Below are positions 27,670 to 35,188 of a DNA stretch of 64,000 nucleotides, one piece after another. The stretch's first letter is position 1; the number at the start of each line of letters is the position of its first letter. A program made the position numbers and the translations under genes. The notes beneath the pieces are model-generated. The model was given only the letters and a program-made list of their open reading frames with translations, did no database searches and was not told the DNA's origin. Source of the stretch: Paenibacillus sp. MSJ-34 (GTDB lineage Bacteria; Bacillota; Bacilli; Paenibacillales; Paenibacillaceae). The stretch covers positions 30,604 to 94,603 of the forward strand of contig NZ_JAHLPR010000022.1 in NCBI RefSeq assembly GCF_018918005.1, read 5' to 3'.

Positions 27670-28744
27670 GAGACCGATTCGATTCGGATTGATCGGCGCG
27701 GGCTGGCGCGCACAGTTTTACAGCCGGATTGCTTCGTCGCTGCCTGAACGGTTTCAGCTTGCGGGCGTAGTCGTCCGCGACGAACAGAAACGGCGCGGGA
27801 TCGAACGATCGTGGAACGTGAAAGGCTACGAAACGGCCGAGGAACTGATCGAAGCGGCCAATCCGGATTTCATCGTATCCGCTGTCTCCAAATCGGCGGC
27901 AGCCGACATGCTCGTCCGGTTGGCCGGGCTGGGCGTGCCGTTGCTTGCGGAAACGCCTCCCGCCGCCGATACGGCGGGCATTTGTGCCCTGCGGGAGAAG
28001 ATCGGCCCGCAGGCGCGAATCCAAGTTGCCGAGCAGTACCCGTTTCAACCGCTCCATGCGGCGCGCCTGGAAGCGATCCGCTTGGGACTGCTGGGCGAGA
28101 TTACGCAAGCGCAAGTTTCCGCGGCGCACGGATACCATGGCATCGGCCTAATCCGCGCTTATGTAGGTATTCCTGCCGGCGGCAGGATGGAAGTGTCGAT
28201 AACCGCTTCCCGTTTCATATCGCCGATCGTCGAAGGGCCGCACCGGGATCGAATGCCGACGGAAGCGGGATTGACCGATTCGGTGCAGGATATGGCTTGG
28301 CTGCAATTCGGCGGGGGGAAGCTGGGCGTGTTCGATTTTGCGCGGGATCAATATTTTTCCCGGATACGGGGAGAGCGGATTTTGATCCGTGGGGAGAAAG
28401 GGGAAATCGTTAACAGCGGCCTGCGGTATTTGGCGGATTACGATACCCCGATCGAAACGGAATGCAAGCGAATGTCGGCAGGAGCGGGCGGCAATTTGGA
28501 AGGCCATTATTTGAAAGGCATTATTGCCGGAGAGCGGTGGCTGTACCGCAATCCGTTCGCGCCCGCGCGACTGAGCGACGAAGAAATCGCCATCGCCGAA
28601 TGTTTGGAGAAGATGGGCGATTACGCGCAGAACGGCGTCGGCTTTTACAGTTTGCAGGAAGCTTTGCTGGACGTATATTTGGCTTGCCAAATTGAAGAGG
28701 CGATTCGAACGGGCCGCACCTTGCAAGCGGTGTGGGAATATTGA
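27668..28744 (+). CDS. Gfo/Idh/MocA-family oxidoreductase with a lost EKP motif
   Basis: 358 aa. The Rossmann dinucleotide site is RFGLIGAGWRAQFY at the N-terminus, with a C-terminal beta-sheet substrate domain. The near-invariant C-E-K-P motif, whose Lys contacts NAD(P) and substrate, reads LLAETPPA, so the lysine is absent (Thr). Enzymatic activity is therefore uncertain. The SD GGAGGA (27657-27662) lies inside the remnant of the antisense flavin reductase gene. This is the first of five Gfo/Idh/MocA genes within 18.6 kb and is followed by a terminator, so it is probably monocistronic. Confidence 0.85.
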   Translation: MRPIRFGLIGAGWRAQFYSRIASSLPERFQLAGVVVRDEQKRRGIERSWNVKGYETAEELIEAANPDFIVSAVSKSAAADMLVRLAGLGVPLLAETPPAADTAGICALREKIGPQARIQVAEQYPFQPLHAARLEAIRLGLLGEITQAQVSAAHGYHGIGLIRAYVGIPAGGRMEVSITASRFISPIVEGPHRDRMPTEAGLTDSVQDMAWLQFGGGKLGVFDFARDQYFSRIRGERILIRGEKGEIVNSGLRYLADYDTPIETECKRMSAGAGGNLEGHYLKGIIAGERWLYRNPFAPARLSDEEIAIAECLEKMGDYAQNGVGFYSLQEALLDVYLACQIEEAIRTGRTLQAVWEY

Positions 28745-28787
28745 TCGGAGGCAAGCGCGCCAATGAATAGAAAAGCGGTTAGACAAT

Positions 28788-28828
28788 GCATGGTAACTCC
28801 CGAGGGAGCTATCATGCTATTCTATTTT
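28788..28828 (+). terminator. Terminator after the first Gfo/Idh/MocA gene
   Basis: GCATGGTAACTCCC (28788-28801) pairs with GGGAGCTATCATGC (28804-28817) with two mismatches, followed by TATTCTATTTTTC. Confidence 0.7.
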
Positions 28829-28889
28829 TCGGCCTAGACGAATGGATGGAGAATTACTCCTATAATGGGGTGTGAAAAAGGAAAAAATA

Positions 28890-28918
28890 TTTACCTATCC
28901 TGGGAATAGTGCTATAGT
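28890..28918 (+). promoter_or_regulatory. Promoter of the ROK gene
   Basis: TTTACC (28890-28895), 17-nt spacer, TATAGT (28913-28918). The leader is about 95 nt and includes an overlapping short reading frame. Confidence 0.6.
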
Positions 28919-28962
28919 GGAGTAGGAGAAAAGATTACAACTTTTGCAGAGGAATGATTACC

Positions 28963-29109
28963 ATGAGTCTGGAAAAGAAACTATTGGGTAAGCCTAGAAG
29001 GGCAGGTCGAATCGGGCATGAAATTTGTAGCGGCGGATATCGGCGGAACATCAACCAAGATTTGCATCAGCGACGAGAACGGCCGAATCGAGCAGTTTCA
29101 AGAGTATGA
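28963..29109 (+). other. Short upstream reading frame overlapping the ROK start
   Basis: A 48-codon frame starting ATG at 28963 with GAGGA 9 nt upstream, rich in Arg and Lys (KKLLGKPRRAGRIG). It overlaps the ROK start (29018) in another frame. The ROK start itself has only a weak SD. It may be a translated leader that limits ROK synthesis, or chance. Confidence 0.35.
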
Positions 29110-29902
29110 TACCGAAAGCGAAAAAGGCGGCATTCATGTAATCAACAAATTGATTCGGAAGATCGGCGAATTTCGCGATTTCGATGCGATCGCGATCAGC
29201 ACGGCCGGACAAGTGAACCCCGATGAAGGGTATATCGTCTACGCCAATGAGAATATACCCGGATATACGGGAACGAGAATAAAAGATATTTTAACGGAAG
29301 AATTCCGCAAGCCGGTCAAGGTGGAAAACGACGTAAACGCCGCGGCGTTGGGGGAAGGATACTTCGGCGCGGGCCGATCGTTTCGAGATTTCCTGTGCTT
29401 GACCTATGGAACCGGCATTGGCGGCGCCATTGTCATCGACCGTCGAATCTATAGAGGGGCCGGCGGCGTCGCGGGCGAATTCGGCCATATTATTACGCAT
29501 GCTTCCGCCGGCAACGGGGAGAGAGCGCATTTTTACGAGAAGTACGCGTCAACGACCGCTCTTGTGCGAAATGCGATGCTCGCAGATCCGGAATGCGTTA
29601 ACGGGAAAATCATTTTCGATAAAATCGACAGGGGCGACCTTAAGCTGGAACGCGTTTTAGAGCAGTGGGTGAATGACGTGGCGGTAGGTTTGGCCTCATT
29701 CGTTCATATTTTTAATCCTTCCGCTATCATCGTCGGAGGCGGCGTCATGGAACAGGAACGGCTCGTCGATATGGTTGAGCGAAGAACGAAGGAATTGGTG
29801 ATGGAAAGCTTTGCGAACGTCAAATTGGTGAAGGCGTCTCTCGGCAATAAAGCCGGCGTCTTAGGAGCCGTTTCACTTTATTTGCAAAAGGCGGTAAACT
29901 AA
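29018..29902 (+). CDS. ROK-family protein without the zinc motif
   Basis: 294 aa, with the ROK phosphate loop ADIGGTSTK, catalytic ENDVN (Asp105) and GEFGH. Where most ROK sugar kinases have CxCGxxGCxE, this one has ASAGNGERAHFYEKYAS with no cysteine, so the structural zinc is absent, as in a minority of ROK kinases. There is no N-terminal DNA-binding domain, so it is a kinase rather than a NagC-type repressor. The sugar is unknown. Weak SD; a short overlapping frame precedes it. The gene is followed by a GGDEF-like regulator. Confidence 0.85.
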   Translation: MKFVAADIGGTSTKICISDENGRIEQFQEYDTESEKGGIHVINKLIRKIGEFRDFDAIAISTAGQVNPDEGYIVYANENIPGYTGTRIKDILTEEFRKPVKVENDVNAAALGEGYFGAGRSFRDFLCLTYGTGIGGAIVIDRRIYRGAGGVAGEFGHIITHASAGNGERAHFYEKYASTTALVRNAMLADPECVNGKIIFDKIDRGDLKLERVLEQWVNDVAVGLASFVHIFNPSAIIVGGGVMEQERLVDMVERRTKELVMESFANVKLVKASLGNKAGVLGAVSLYLQKAVN

Positions 29903-30055
29903 TGGATTTAAAGGCGAACCATTAACAGTTCTTACCCGCCGCTCGTTGGCGAGATGACGGTCATTCGCTTTTGCCGAAAGATCGGATTTAAAGGGTATCA
30001 GGTAACGATTGAGATAACGCTGTGCAACGCTTCAACATTTGCGGGAGGGGACGAT

Positions 30056-31387
30056 ATGTTCGAAGAGAAGCAAGAGGCAACGCAAATTAAAATAGGAATC
30101 GTAGGAACAAGCGCGATGGTCGCAAAAGTGATGAAGGTTATCGAATGGTTCCCGACGTTTCTTCCCGTCGCGAGAATGGTGGAGAGCGAGCAGGCCTCCT
30201 CTTTCCTTGCCGAGGAGTTGGCCGATCAAGTGGAGGTTCTTCTTGTCTCCGGCGCGCGGCAGCATCGGCAAGTGAAAGAAAGGGGCGTAGCCGTTCCGGT
30301 TCATTACATCCCGGTAACCGATGCCGCACTGTACGGAGCGTTGTTCCGGGCGTACCGCTCGGGCAAATTGGTCGGGGGCATCTCTGTCGATACATTGACG
30401 AAAACGATGGTTATGAGGGCTTTGCAAGATCTCGATCTCCAATATGCCGATGTTGCCGTTTACGATGGACCTAATTATTCCCATCCCGACAAACTGGAGG
30501 CTTTTCATAAACAGCTTGCGGCCGAGGGCAAGAGCGCCGTCGCTTTTACCGGAGTGGAAGAAGTGGCGGAGGCGCTGACCCGTTCTTCGCTCGCGAACGA
30601 ATGGATGGTTCCTTCCGAACAGGACATTGTCGTCACGCTGGAACGGGCGCTTCTGTCCACGGCTTCGCGCCGGGACAAAGAATCGCAAATCGTGGTCGGC
30701 GTCATTAATGTCGACAATTTCAACTCGCTTGTGATGAAACGCGAGAACGAGCACGAGATCCAGAAACTGAAACTCGATATTCACCGCATGCTGCTCGAAT
30801 ATGTTGAATCGCTGGACGGATACTTGACGTCTCTCGGCGGTGACGAGTTCCTATTTTTTACGACCCGGGGCGTATTCGAACGGGAAACGGGCGGCTATAA
30901 GACGATACCTTTAGCTAAAGACGCCAAGAAAACATACGGAATCACCTTAAGCTTGGGGATTGGCTTCGGCATGACAGGCAACGAAGCGGGAACGAACGCG
31001 CGCAAGGCGCTCCGTCGAGCGAAGGAAGCGGGAGGCAACGTCTGCTTTATCGTCCGTGAAGACCAGACTCTGATCGGGCCGCTCGAAATGGCGGAACCGA
31101 TGCAAGCCGTTCTGTCGCCGACTCATGCCGAACTGATCAAGCAAGCGGAGGACGCAGGAATGACGAGCTCGTATCTCAGCAAACTTCTTCATCAAATGTC
31201 TCGTTACGGAAGAACGGATTATAACGTTCACGAATTGGCATCGGTGCTGCAAATTACGGACAGAAGCGCGCATCGCCTTCTGTTGCTGTGGATGGACAAC
31301 GGTTTAGTCGATATTGCGGGCATCGAAAAAGTAGCGAAAGGACGGCCGAGACAAATTTTTCGTTTTTCCTTTTTGCTGAATAAATAA
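30056..31387 (+). CDS. Transcriptional regulator with GGDEF-like and winged-helix domains
   Basis: 443 aa, not assignable to a named regulator. Residues about 10-200 resemble a Rossmann-like or PrpR-N-type sensor (IKIGIVGTSAMVAKV..., then VGGISVDTLTKTMVMRAL). Residues about 215-345 have a nucleotidyl-cyclase-like fold with VINVDNFNSLV and an intact SLGGDEFLFF motif near 261. Residues about 365-443 form a winged helix (VHELASVLQITDRSAHRLLLLWM) ending near KGRPRQIFRFSF. SD GGGAGGGG 5 nt before ATG 30056. It is the best candidate for regulating the surrounding carbohydrate genes. Whether the GGDEF part makes, binds or ignores nucleotides is unknown. Confidence 0.75.
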   Translation: MFEEKQEATQIKIGIVGTSAMVAKVMKVIEWFPTFLPVARMVESEQASSFLAEELADQVEVLLVSGARQHRQVKERGVAVPVHYIPVTDAALYGALFRAYRSGKLVGGISVDTLTKTMVMRALQDLDLQYADVAVYDGPNYSHPDKLEAFHKQLAAEGKSAVAFTGVEEVAEALTRSSLANEWMVPSEQDIVVTLERALLSTASRRDKESQIVVGVINVDNFNSLVMKRENEHEIQKLKLDIHRMLLEYVESLDGYLTSLGGDEFLFFTTRGVFERETGGYKTIPLAKDAKKTYGITLSLGIGFGMTGNEAGTNARKALRRAKEAGGNVCFIVREDQTLIGPLEMAEPMQAVLSPTHAELIKQAEDAGMTSSYLSKLLHQMSRYGRTDYNVHELASVLQITDRSAHRLLLLWMDNGLVDIAGIEKVAKGRPRQIFRFSFLLNK

Positions 31388-31398
31388 ACAAGCGACTC

Positions 31399-31432
31399 AA
31401 AAGCTTCTCAATACCGCTAGAGGGAAGCTTTT
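31399..31432 (+). terminator. Terminator of the ROK-regulator unit
   Basis: AAAAGCTTC (31399-31407) pairs with GAAGCTTTT (31424-31432), followed by TT. Confidence 0.75.
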
Positions 31433-31516
31433 TTCGTCTCATTAGGTCAGCAGGATATTCTGATTGGCTTTTTTGTTGCCGGTGCCGACTTTCGGTTGTT
31501 TATGACGTTTTCCCAT

Positions 31517-31637
31517 CCCTTTGTCGATATCCCCTTCGCTCATGTTGTCGTACATGGCGTTTCAATCTGAATGACGAGACTGTCAATTCGCGGCTTCGGT
31601 ACGGGGAGCGAGGCATGATCGACAGCTCCGTTGAACT
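31517..31637. repeat. Dispersed repeat, copy 2 (one clear arm)
   Basis: 31517-31543 (CTTTGTCGATATCCCCTTCG) matches the left arm of the inverted repeat at 14157 with one base missing. Near 31621, GACAGCTCC is shared with the segment just before the copy at 46540. The rest of the 31433-31656 gap holds no recognisable gene. Confidence 0.5.
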
Positions 31638-31656
31638 AAGCATTGATTCATCTACA

Positions 31657-31690
31657 TTAAAGACTATTAAAAGACTTGTCTCTTTATAAT
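31657..31690 (+). promoter_or_regulatory. Shared TTAAAGAC element and -10 box before the epimerase operon
   Basis: TTAAAGAC (31657-31664), a 10-nt A-rich gap, CTTGTCT, then TATAAT (31685-31690). A closely similar element occurs at 37351 before the importer operon. It overlaps the promoter spacer, as an operator or activator site would. Confidence 0.55.
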
Positions 31691-31740
31691 CGGGGCATTA
31701 TGATAAAGGTAGCGGATGCACCGGAAAGGAGAGAATTCAA

Positions 31741-32757
31741 GTGAAGAATGTAGAAGATTTGGAACAAAAAATGGCGGAGCCGTCCCAAGCGCTGATCGAC
31801 GAGTTAAACTCTATCGATGGAGATATTCTTCTGCTTGGAGTCGGAGGGAAAATGGGGCCGAGCATCGCGCGAATGGCAGCCAATGCCGTTCGTTTCGGCG
31901 GCCGGGCGAAACGGGTGATCGGCGTATCGCGCTTCTCCGACCGGAATGTAAGACGGCAATTGGAGGCAGCGGGGGTCGAGACGATTTCCTGCGATTTGAT
32001 GAACGAAGAACAATTGGCAGCGCTCCCGGAAGCGCGGAATGTCATTTTTATGGCAGGCAATAAGTTTGGGACGGTTGGCAGGGAATATTTCACCTGGGCG
32101 ATGAACACCTATATGCCCGGCAAGGTGGCGGAGAAATTTCACGACTCCCGTATCGTCGTATTTTCTTCCGGCAATTTGTATCCGCTTACCAAGGTCGGGG
32201 GTGGCGGAGCGGACGAATCCGTGCCGCCGGAACCGGTCGGAGAATACGGACAATCTTGTCTGGGCCGCGAGCGAATATTCGAATATTTCGCACGCGAGCA
32301 CGGCACGCCGATGCTTTTCTTCCGTTTGAATTACGCCGTTGAAATGCGCTACGGCGTATTGCTGGAAATCGCCAAAGCGGTGCATGAGGAGCGGGCCATC
32401 GACCTGACGATGGGCCACGCGAATGTGATCTGGCAAGGGGACGCCGCCGAAATGGCGTTGCGGAGCCTGACGAAATGCGCGAATCCGCCGCAAATCGTCA
32501 ATATAACGGGGCCGGAAACGATATCGGTGCGTTGGGCCGCTGGCGAATTCGCGAAACGGCTCGGCAAGCAAGCGCGTTTCACCGGAACGGAAGCGGATAC
32601 CGCCCTGCTCAGCAACGCCTCCAAGTCGTATCATTGGTTCGGATATCCGCGCGTACCGTTGCTGCAAATGATCGACTGGATAGCGGAATGGATTCAAGCG
32701 GGAGGAATCACTTGGGATAAGGCTACGTACTTTCAGGAGAGAGAGGGGAGGTTCTAA
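31741..32757 (+). CDS. NAD-dependent epimerase/dehydratase (extended SDR) with altered active site
   Basis: 338 aa. The Rossmann start is ILLLGVGGKMGPSIARMA, with downstream IVVFSSGNLYPL. The catalytic YxxxK of SDR enzymes appears as EYGQSCLGRERIFEYF: Tyr is kept but Lys is Cys. Catalysis must therefore differ, or the protein is non-enzymatic. GTG 31741 has AAAGGAGAG 8 nt upstream. It is the first gene of a run leading to three Gfo/Idh/MocA enzymes and an isomerase; a role in nucleotide-free sugar modification is plausible but unproven. Confidence 0.83.
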   Translation: MKNVEDLEQKMAEPSQALIDELNSIDGDILLLGVGGKMGPSIARMAANAVRFGGRAKRVIGVSRFSDRNVRRQLEAAGVETISCDLMNEEQLAALPEARNVIFMAGNKFGTVGREYFTWAMNTYMPGKVAEKFHDSRIVVFSSGNLYPLTKVGGGGADESVPPEPVGEYGQSCLGRERIFEYFAREHGTPMLFFRLNYAVEMRYGVLLEIAKAVHEERAIDLTMGHANVIWQGDAAEMALRSLTKCANPPQIVNITGPETISVRWAAGEFAKRLGKQARFTGTEADTALLSNASKSYHWFGYPRVPLLQMIDWIAEWIQAGGITWDKATYFQEREGRF

Positions 32758-32758
32758 A

Positions 32759-33125
32759 ATGGCCCTTCGCGGGACGTTACATTCGAACAGCGGCAAGCGC
32801 TGCATGCCGGTCTGGTCATCCCCGCCCATCCGCTCGCACTGGACAAACGCCGCAAGCTTGACGAGCGCCGTCAGCGCGCGCTGACCCGCTATTCTTCGGA
32901 TTTTATTTGCAGCCTTCCGTCGGTTTCGCCGGCTGTATTCCGGGCATTCACGAGGTGCTGCGAAGACAAGGGCTATTTGAGGGAACATGGTGCTTGAATC
33001 CGCAAGAAACGTTGTCGCCGGGACAGTCGGAAGAAATTAGCCGCATTTATAAGCAGTACCCGGAACTGAACGACGACGAGTTCGTTTCGAAGCATCTTCA
33101 GGAATGGCTAATGCCATTGACATAA
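32759..33125 (+). pseudogene. Dihydrodipicolinate-synthase-family gene, multiply deleted and frameshifted
   Basis: Three pieces of one DHDPS/NAL-family protein survive. An N-terminal block (ALHAGLVIPAHPLALD...KLDERRQRALTRY) is out of frame with the ATG at 32759. A short central block (FGFYLQPSVG) follows in another frame. This is joined directly to a C-terminal block (PGIHEVLRRQGLFEGTWCLN and onward to 33125). Intact relatives are about 300-350 residues, so most of the barrel, including the Schiff-base Lys, is gone. In an intact operon this aldolase-type enzyme would act with the flanking sugar oxidoreductases. Confidence 0.8.
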
Positions 33126-33138
33126 GGAGAATTGTCTT

Positions 33139-34056
33139 ATGCCGAAACGTTTAAAAATCGGTTTAATCGGGACGGATTCGTCCCATGCGATCGCATTCGC
33201 CCGGCTATTGAACGTTCCGTCCGATCCCTTCCATGTGGCCGGAGGCGAAGTCATGCTGTCTTATCCCGGAGGTTCGCCCGATTTTGCGCTAAGCGCGAGC
33301 CGCGTGGAGGAATATATGGAGCTTCTACGTACACAATACGGAGTCGCGCGTGCGGGCACGCCGGAAGAAGTGGCGCAGTACTGCGATGCGGTGCTGTTGA
33401 CGGCCGCGGACGGCCGCGCCCATCGGGAACTGTTCGCGCGCATCGCTCCTTACGGCAAGCCTGTCTTCATCGACAAGCCGTTGGCGTTGTCGTATCGGGA
33501 AGCTAGCGAAATCAGGCGCATCTCCGAGGAACGGAACGTTCCGGTTATGAGTTGTTCCGCGTTGCGGTATGCGGAATACCTTGTTCGCGAACTCGAACAA
33601 AGGGAGCGTGCGGATATCGCCGGGGCGGATGTGTACGGGCCGATGCCGATCGAGCCGACGCAATCGTATTATTTCTGGTACGGAAATCATACGGCGGAAA
33701 TGTTGTTCGCACTGATGGGGCCGGGCTGCGTCCAATGCTCCGTCGTGTCCGCCCGGGAGCACGAGTTTATTACCGGCCTGTGGCGGGACGGGCGAATAGG
33801 AACGATCAGGGGCAACCGGTGCGGTATCGGCCGTTTCGGTGCGCTGGCGCATCGCGCCGACGCGTCTGTCTCAATCGACATTGGGGCGGGCCGCAAGCCG
33901 TTTTACGCCAGTATGCTGGAACGGGTCATGTCGATGTTCCGCACGGGCGAGCCGCAGCTTGGCTGGAATGAAATGTTGGAGACCGTGCGCTTCCTGGAAG
34001 CGGCGGAAGCAAGCAGGCTGCGCGGAACAGCCGTATCTCTGGCGGAAGTTGATTGA
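33139..34056 (+). CDS. Gfo/Idh/MocA-family oxidoreductase (short form)
   Basis: 305 aa. The nucleotide-binding start is LKIGLIGTDSSHAIAFARLL, the FIDKPLAL motif carries the Lys of the family EKP signature, and a shortened C-terminal domain contains FWYGNHTAEMLFALMG with a candidate active-site His. The GTDSSH variant of the glycine loop is shared by a subset of these proteins. It starts 13 nt after the decayed DHDPS-family gene and is probably co-transcribed with the next three genes. The substrate is probably a sugar or cyclitol; it cannot be specified. Confidence 0.87.
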   Translation: MPKRLKIGLIGTDSSHAIAFARLLNVPSDPFHVAGGEVMLSYPGGSPDFALSASRVEEYMELLRTQYGVARAGTPEEVAQYCDAVLLTAADGRAHRELFARIAPYGKPVFIDKPLALSYREASEIRRISEERNVPVMSCSALRYAEYLVRELEQRERADIAGADVYGPMPIEPTQSYYFWYGNHTAEMLFALMGPGCVQCSVVSAREHEFITGLWRDGRIGTIRGNRCGIGRFGALAHRADASVSIDIGAGRKPFYASMLERVMSMFRTGEPQLGWNEMLETVRFLEAAEASRLRGTAVSLAEVD

Positions 34057-34089
34057 TTTACTGGAAAATAACCGGGGGAGGAAAGGAAA

Positions 34090-35148
34090 ATGAGCGAAGT
34101 GAAAGCGGCGGTCATCGGAGCCGGAAGCATCTCCGACGTTCATCTGAACTCGTACAAAAATAATAAGGACGCGGAACTGGCGGCGATTTGCGATATGAAC
34201 GAAGAACGGGCCAAGCGGAAGGCGGAAGCGTACGGGATCGGCAAAGTATACGTCGACTACCTCCAATTGCTGGAAGATCCGGAAATAGATGCGGTCAGCG
34301 TCTGTACATGGAATAACAGCCATGCGGAGATCAGCATTGCCGCTTTGCGGGCGGGAAAACATGTATTGTGCGAAAAGCCGCTTTTTTGCAAAACGGTGGA
34401 AGAAGCGCTGGCGGTGGAAGCGGCGGTGCGCGAAAGCGGGAAAACGCTGCAGGTCGGCTATGTGAGACGGCTGGGTATGAATGCGCAGGTATTGAAGAAA
34501 TTTATCGATGCGGGTGATTTGGGGGAAATCTATTATGCCAAAGCTTCTTGTTTGAGAAGGCTGGGAAATCCGGGCGGCTGGTTCGCGGATCGGGAACGTT
34601 CCGGGGGCGGCCCTTTGATCGATCTGGGCGTGCACGTCATCGACCTCGCCTGGTACATGATGGGCAAGCCGAAAGTGAGCTCGGTGACCGGCAATTCGTA
34701 CCGCCGGCTAGGGAATCGGAGCAATATTCGCAATTTATCCTATTATAAAGCCGCCGACGAAGTCGATCGCAACACGGTCGAAGACTTGGCCAACGCGCTC
34801 ATCCGCTTCGAGAACGGAGCTTCGCTGTTCGTGGACGTCAGCTTCGCCTTGCATGCGAAGGAAGATCGGATTTCCGTCGAGCTCTACGGGGATCGGGGCG
34901 GAGCGGAATTGGAACCTAGACTGGCGATCGCGACCGAAATGCATGATACGATCGTGAATCTGGCCCCGCAAATCGATGCGCCCACATTCGACTTCGCCGA
35001 CGGGTTTCAACGTGAAATCGACCATTTCATCGAATGCTGCCAAGGCCGCGGCAAGACGCTCAGTCCTGTGGAAGACGGCGTCGAAATGATGAAAATATTG
35101 GGCGCCATTTACGAATCGAGCGCCAAAGGCGAGGAAATTCGATTCTAG
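34090..35148 (+). CDS. Gfo/Idh/MocA-family oxidoreductase
   Basis: 352 aa NAD(P)-dependent dehydrogenase. AAVIGAGSISDVHLNSY is the dinucleotide site, VLCEKPLFCK the EKP motif, and GGGPLIDLGVHVIDLAWYMMG the catalytic region with the conserved Asp and His. This is the most canonical of the five relatives here and the most likely to be fully active. SD GGGGAGGAAAGGA upstream of ATG 34090. It is the second of three consecutive oxidoreductase genes. Confidence 0.92.
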   Translation: MSEVKAAVIGAGSISDVHLNSYKNNKDAELAAICDMNEERAKRKAEAYGIGKVYVDYLQLLEDPEIDAVSVCTWNNSHAEISIAALRAGKHVLCEKPLFCKTVEEALAVEAAVRESGKTLQVGYVRRLGMNAQVLKKFIDAGDLGEIYYAKASCLRRLGNPGGWFADRERSGGGPLIDLGVHVIDLAWYMMGKPKVSSVTGNSYRRLGNRSNIRNLSYYKAADEVDRNTVEDLANALIRFENGASLFVDVSFALHAKEDRISVELYGDRGGAELEPRLAIATEMHDTIVNLAPQIDAPTFDFADGFQREIDHFIECCQGRGKTLSPVEDGVEMMKILGAIYESSAKGEEIRF

Positions 35149-35188
35149 GAGAACGGGCATAAGTTCGAATATCGGAGGAGGAACCGGC

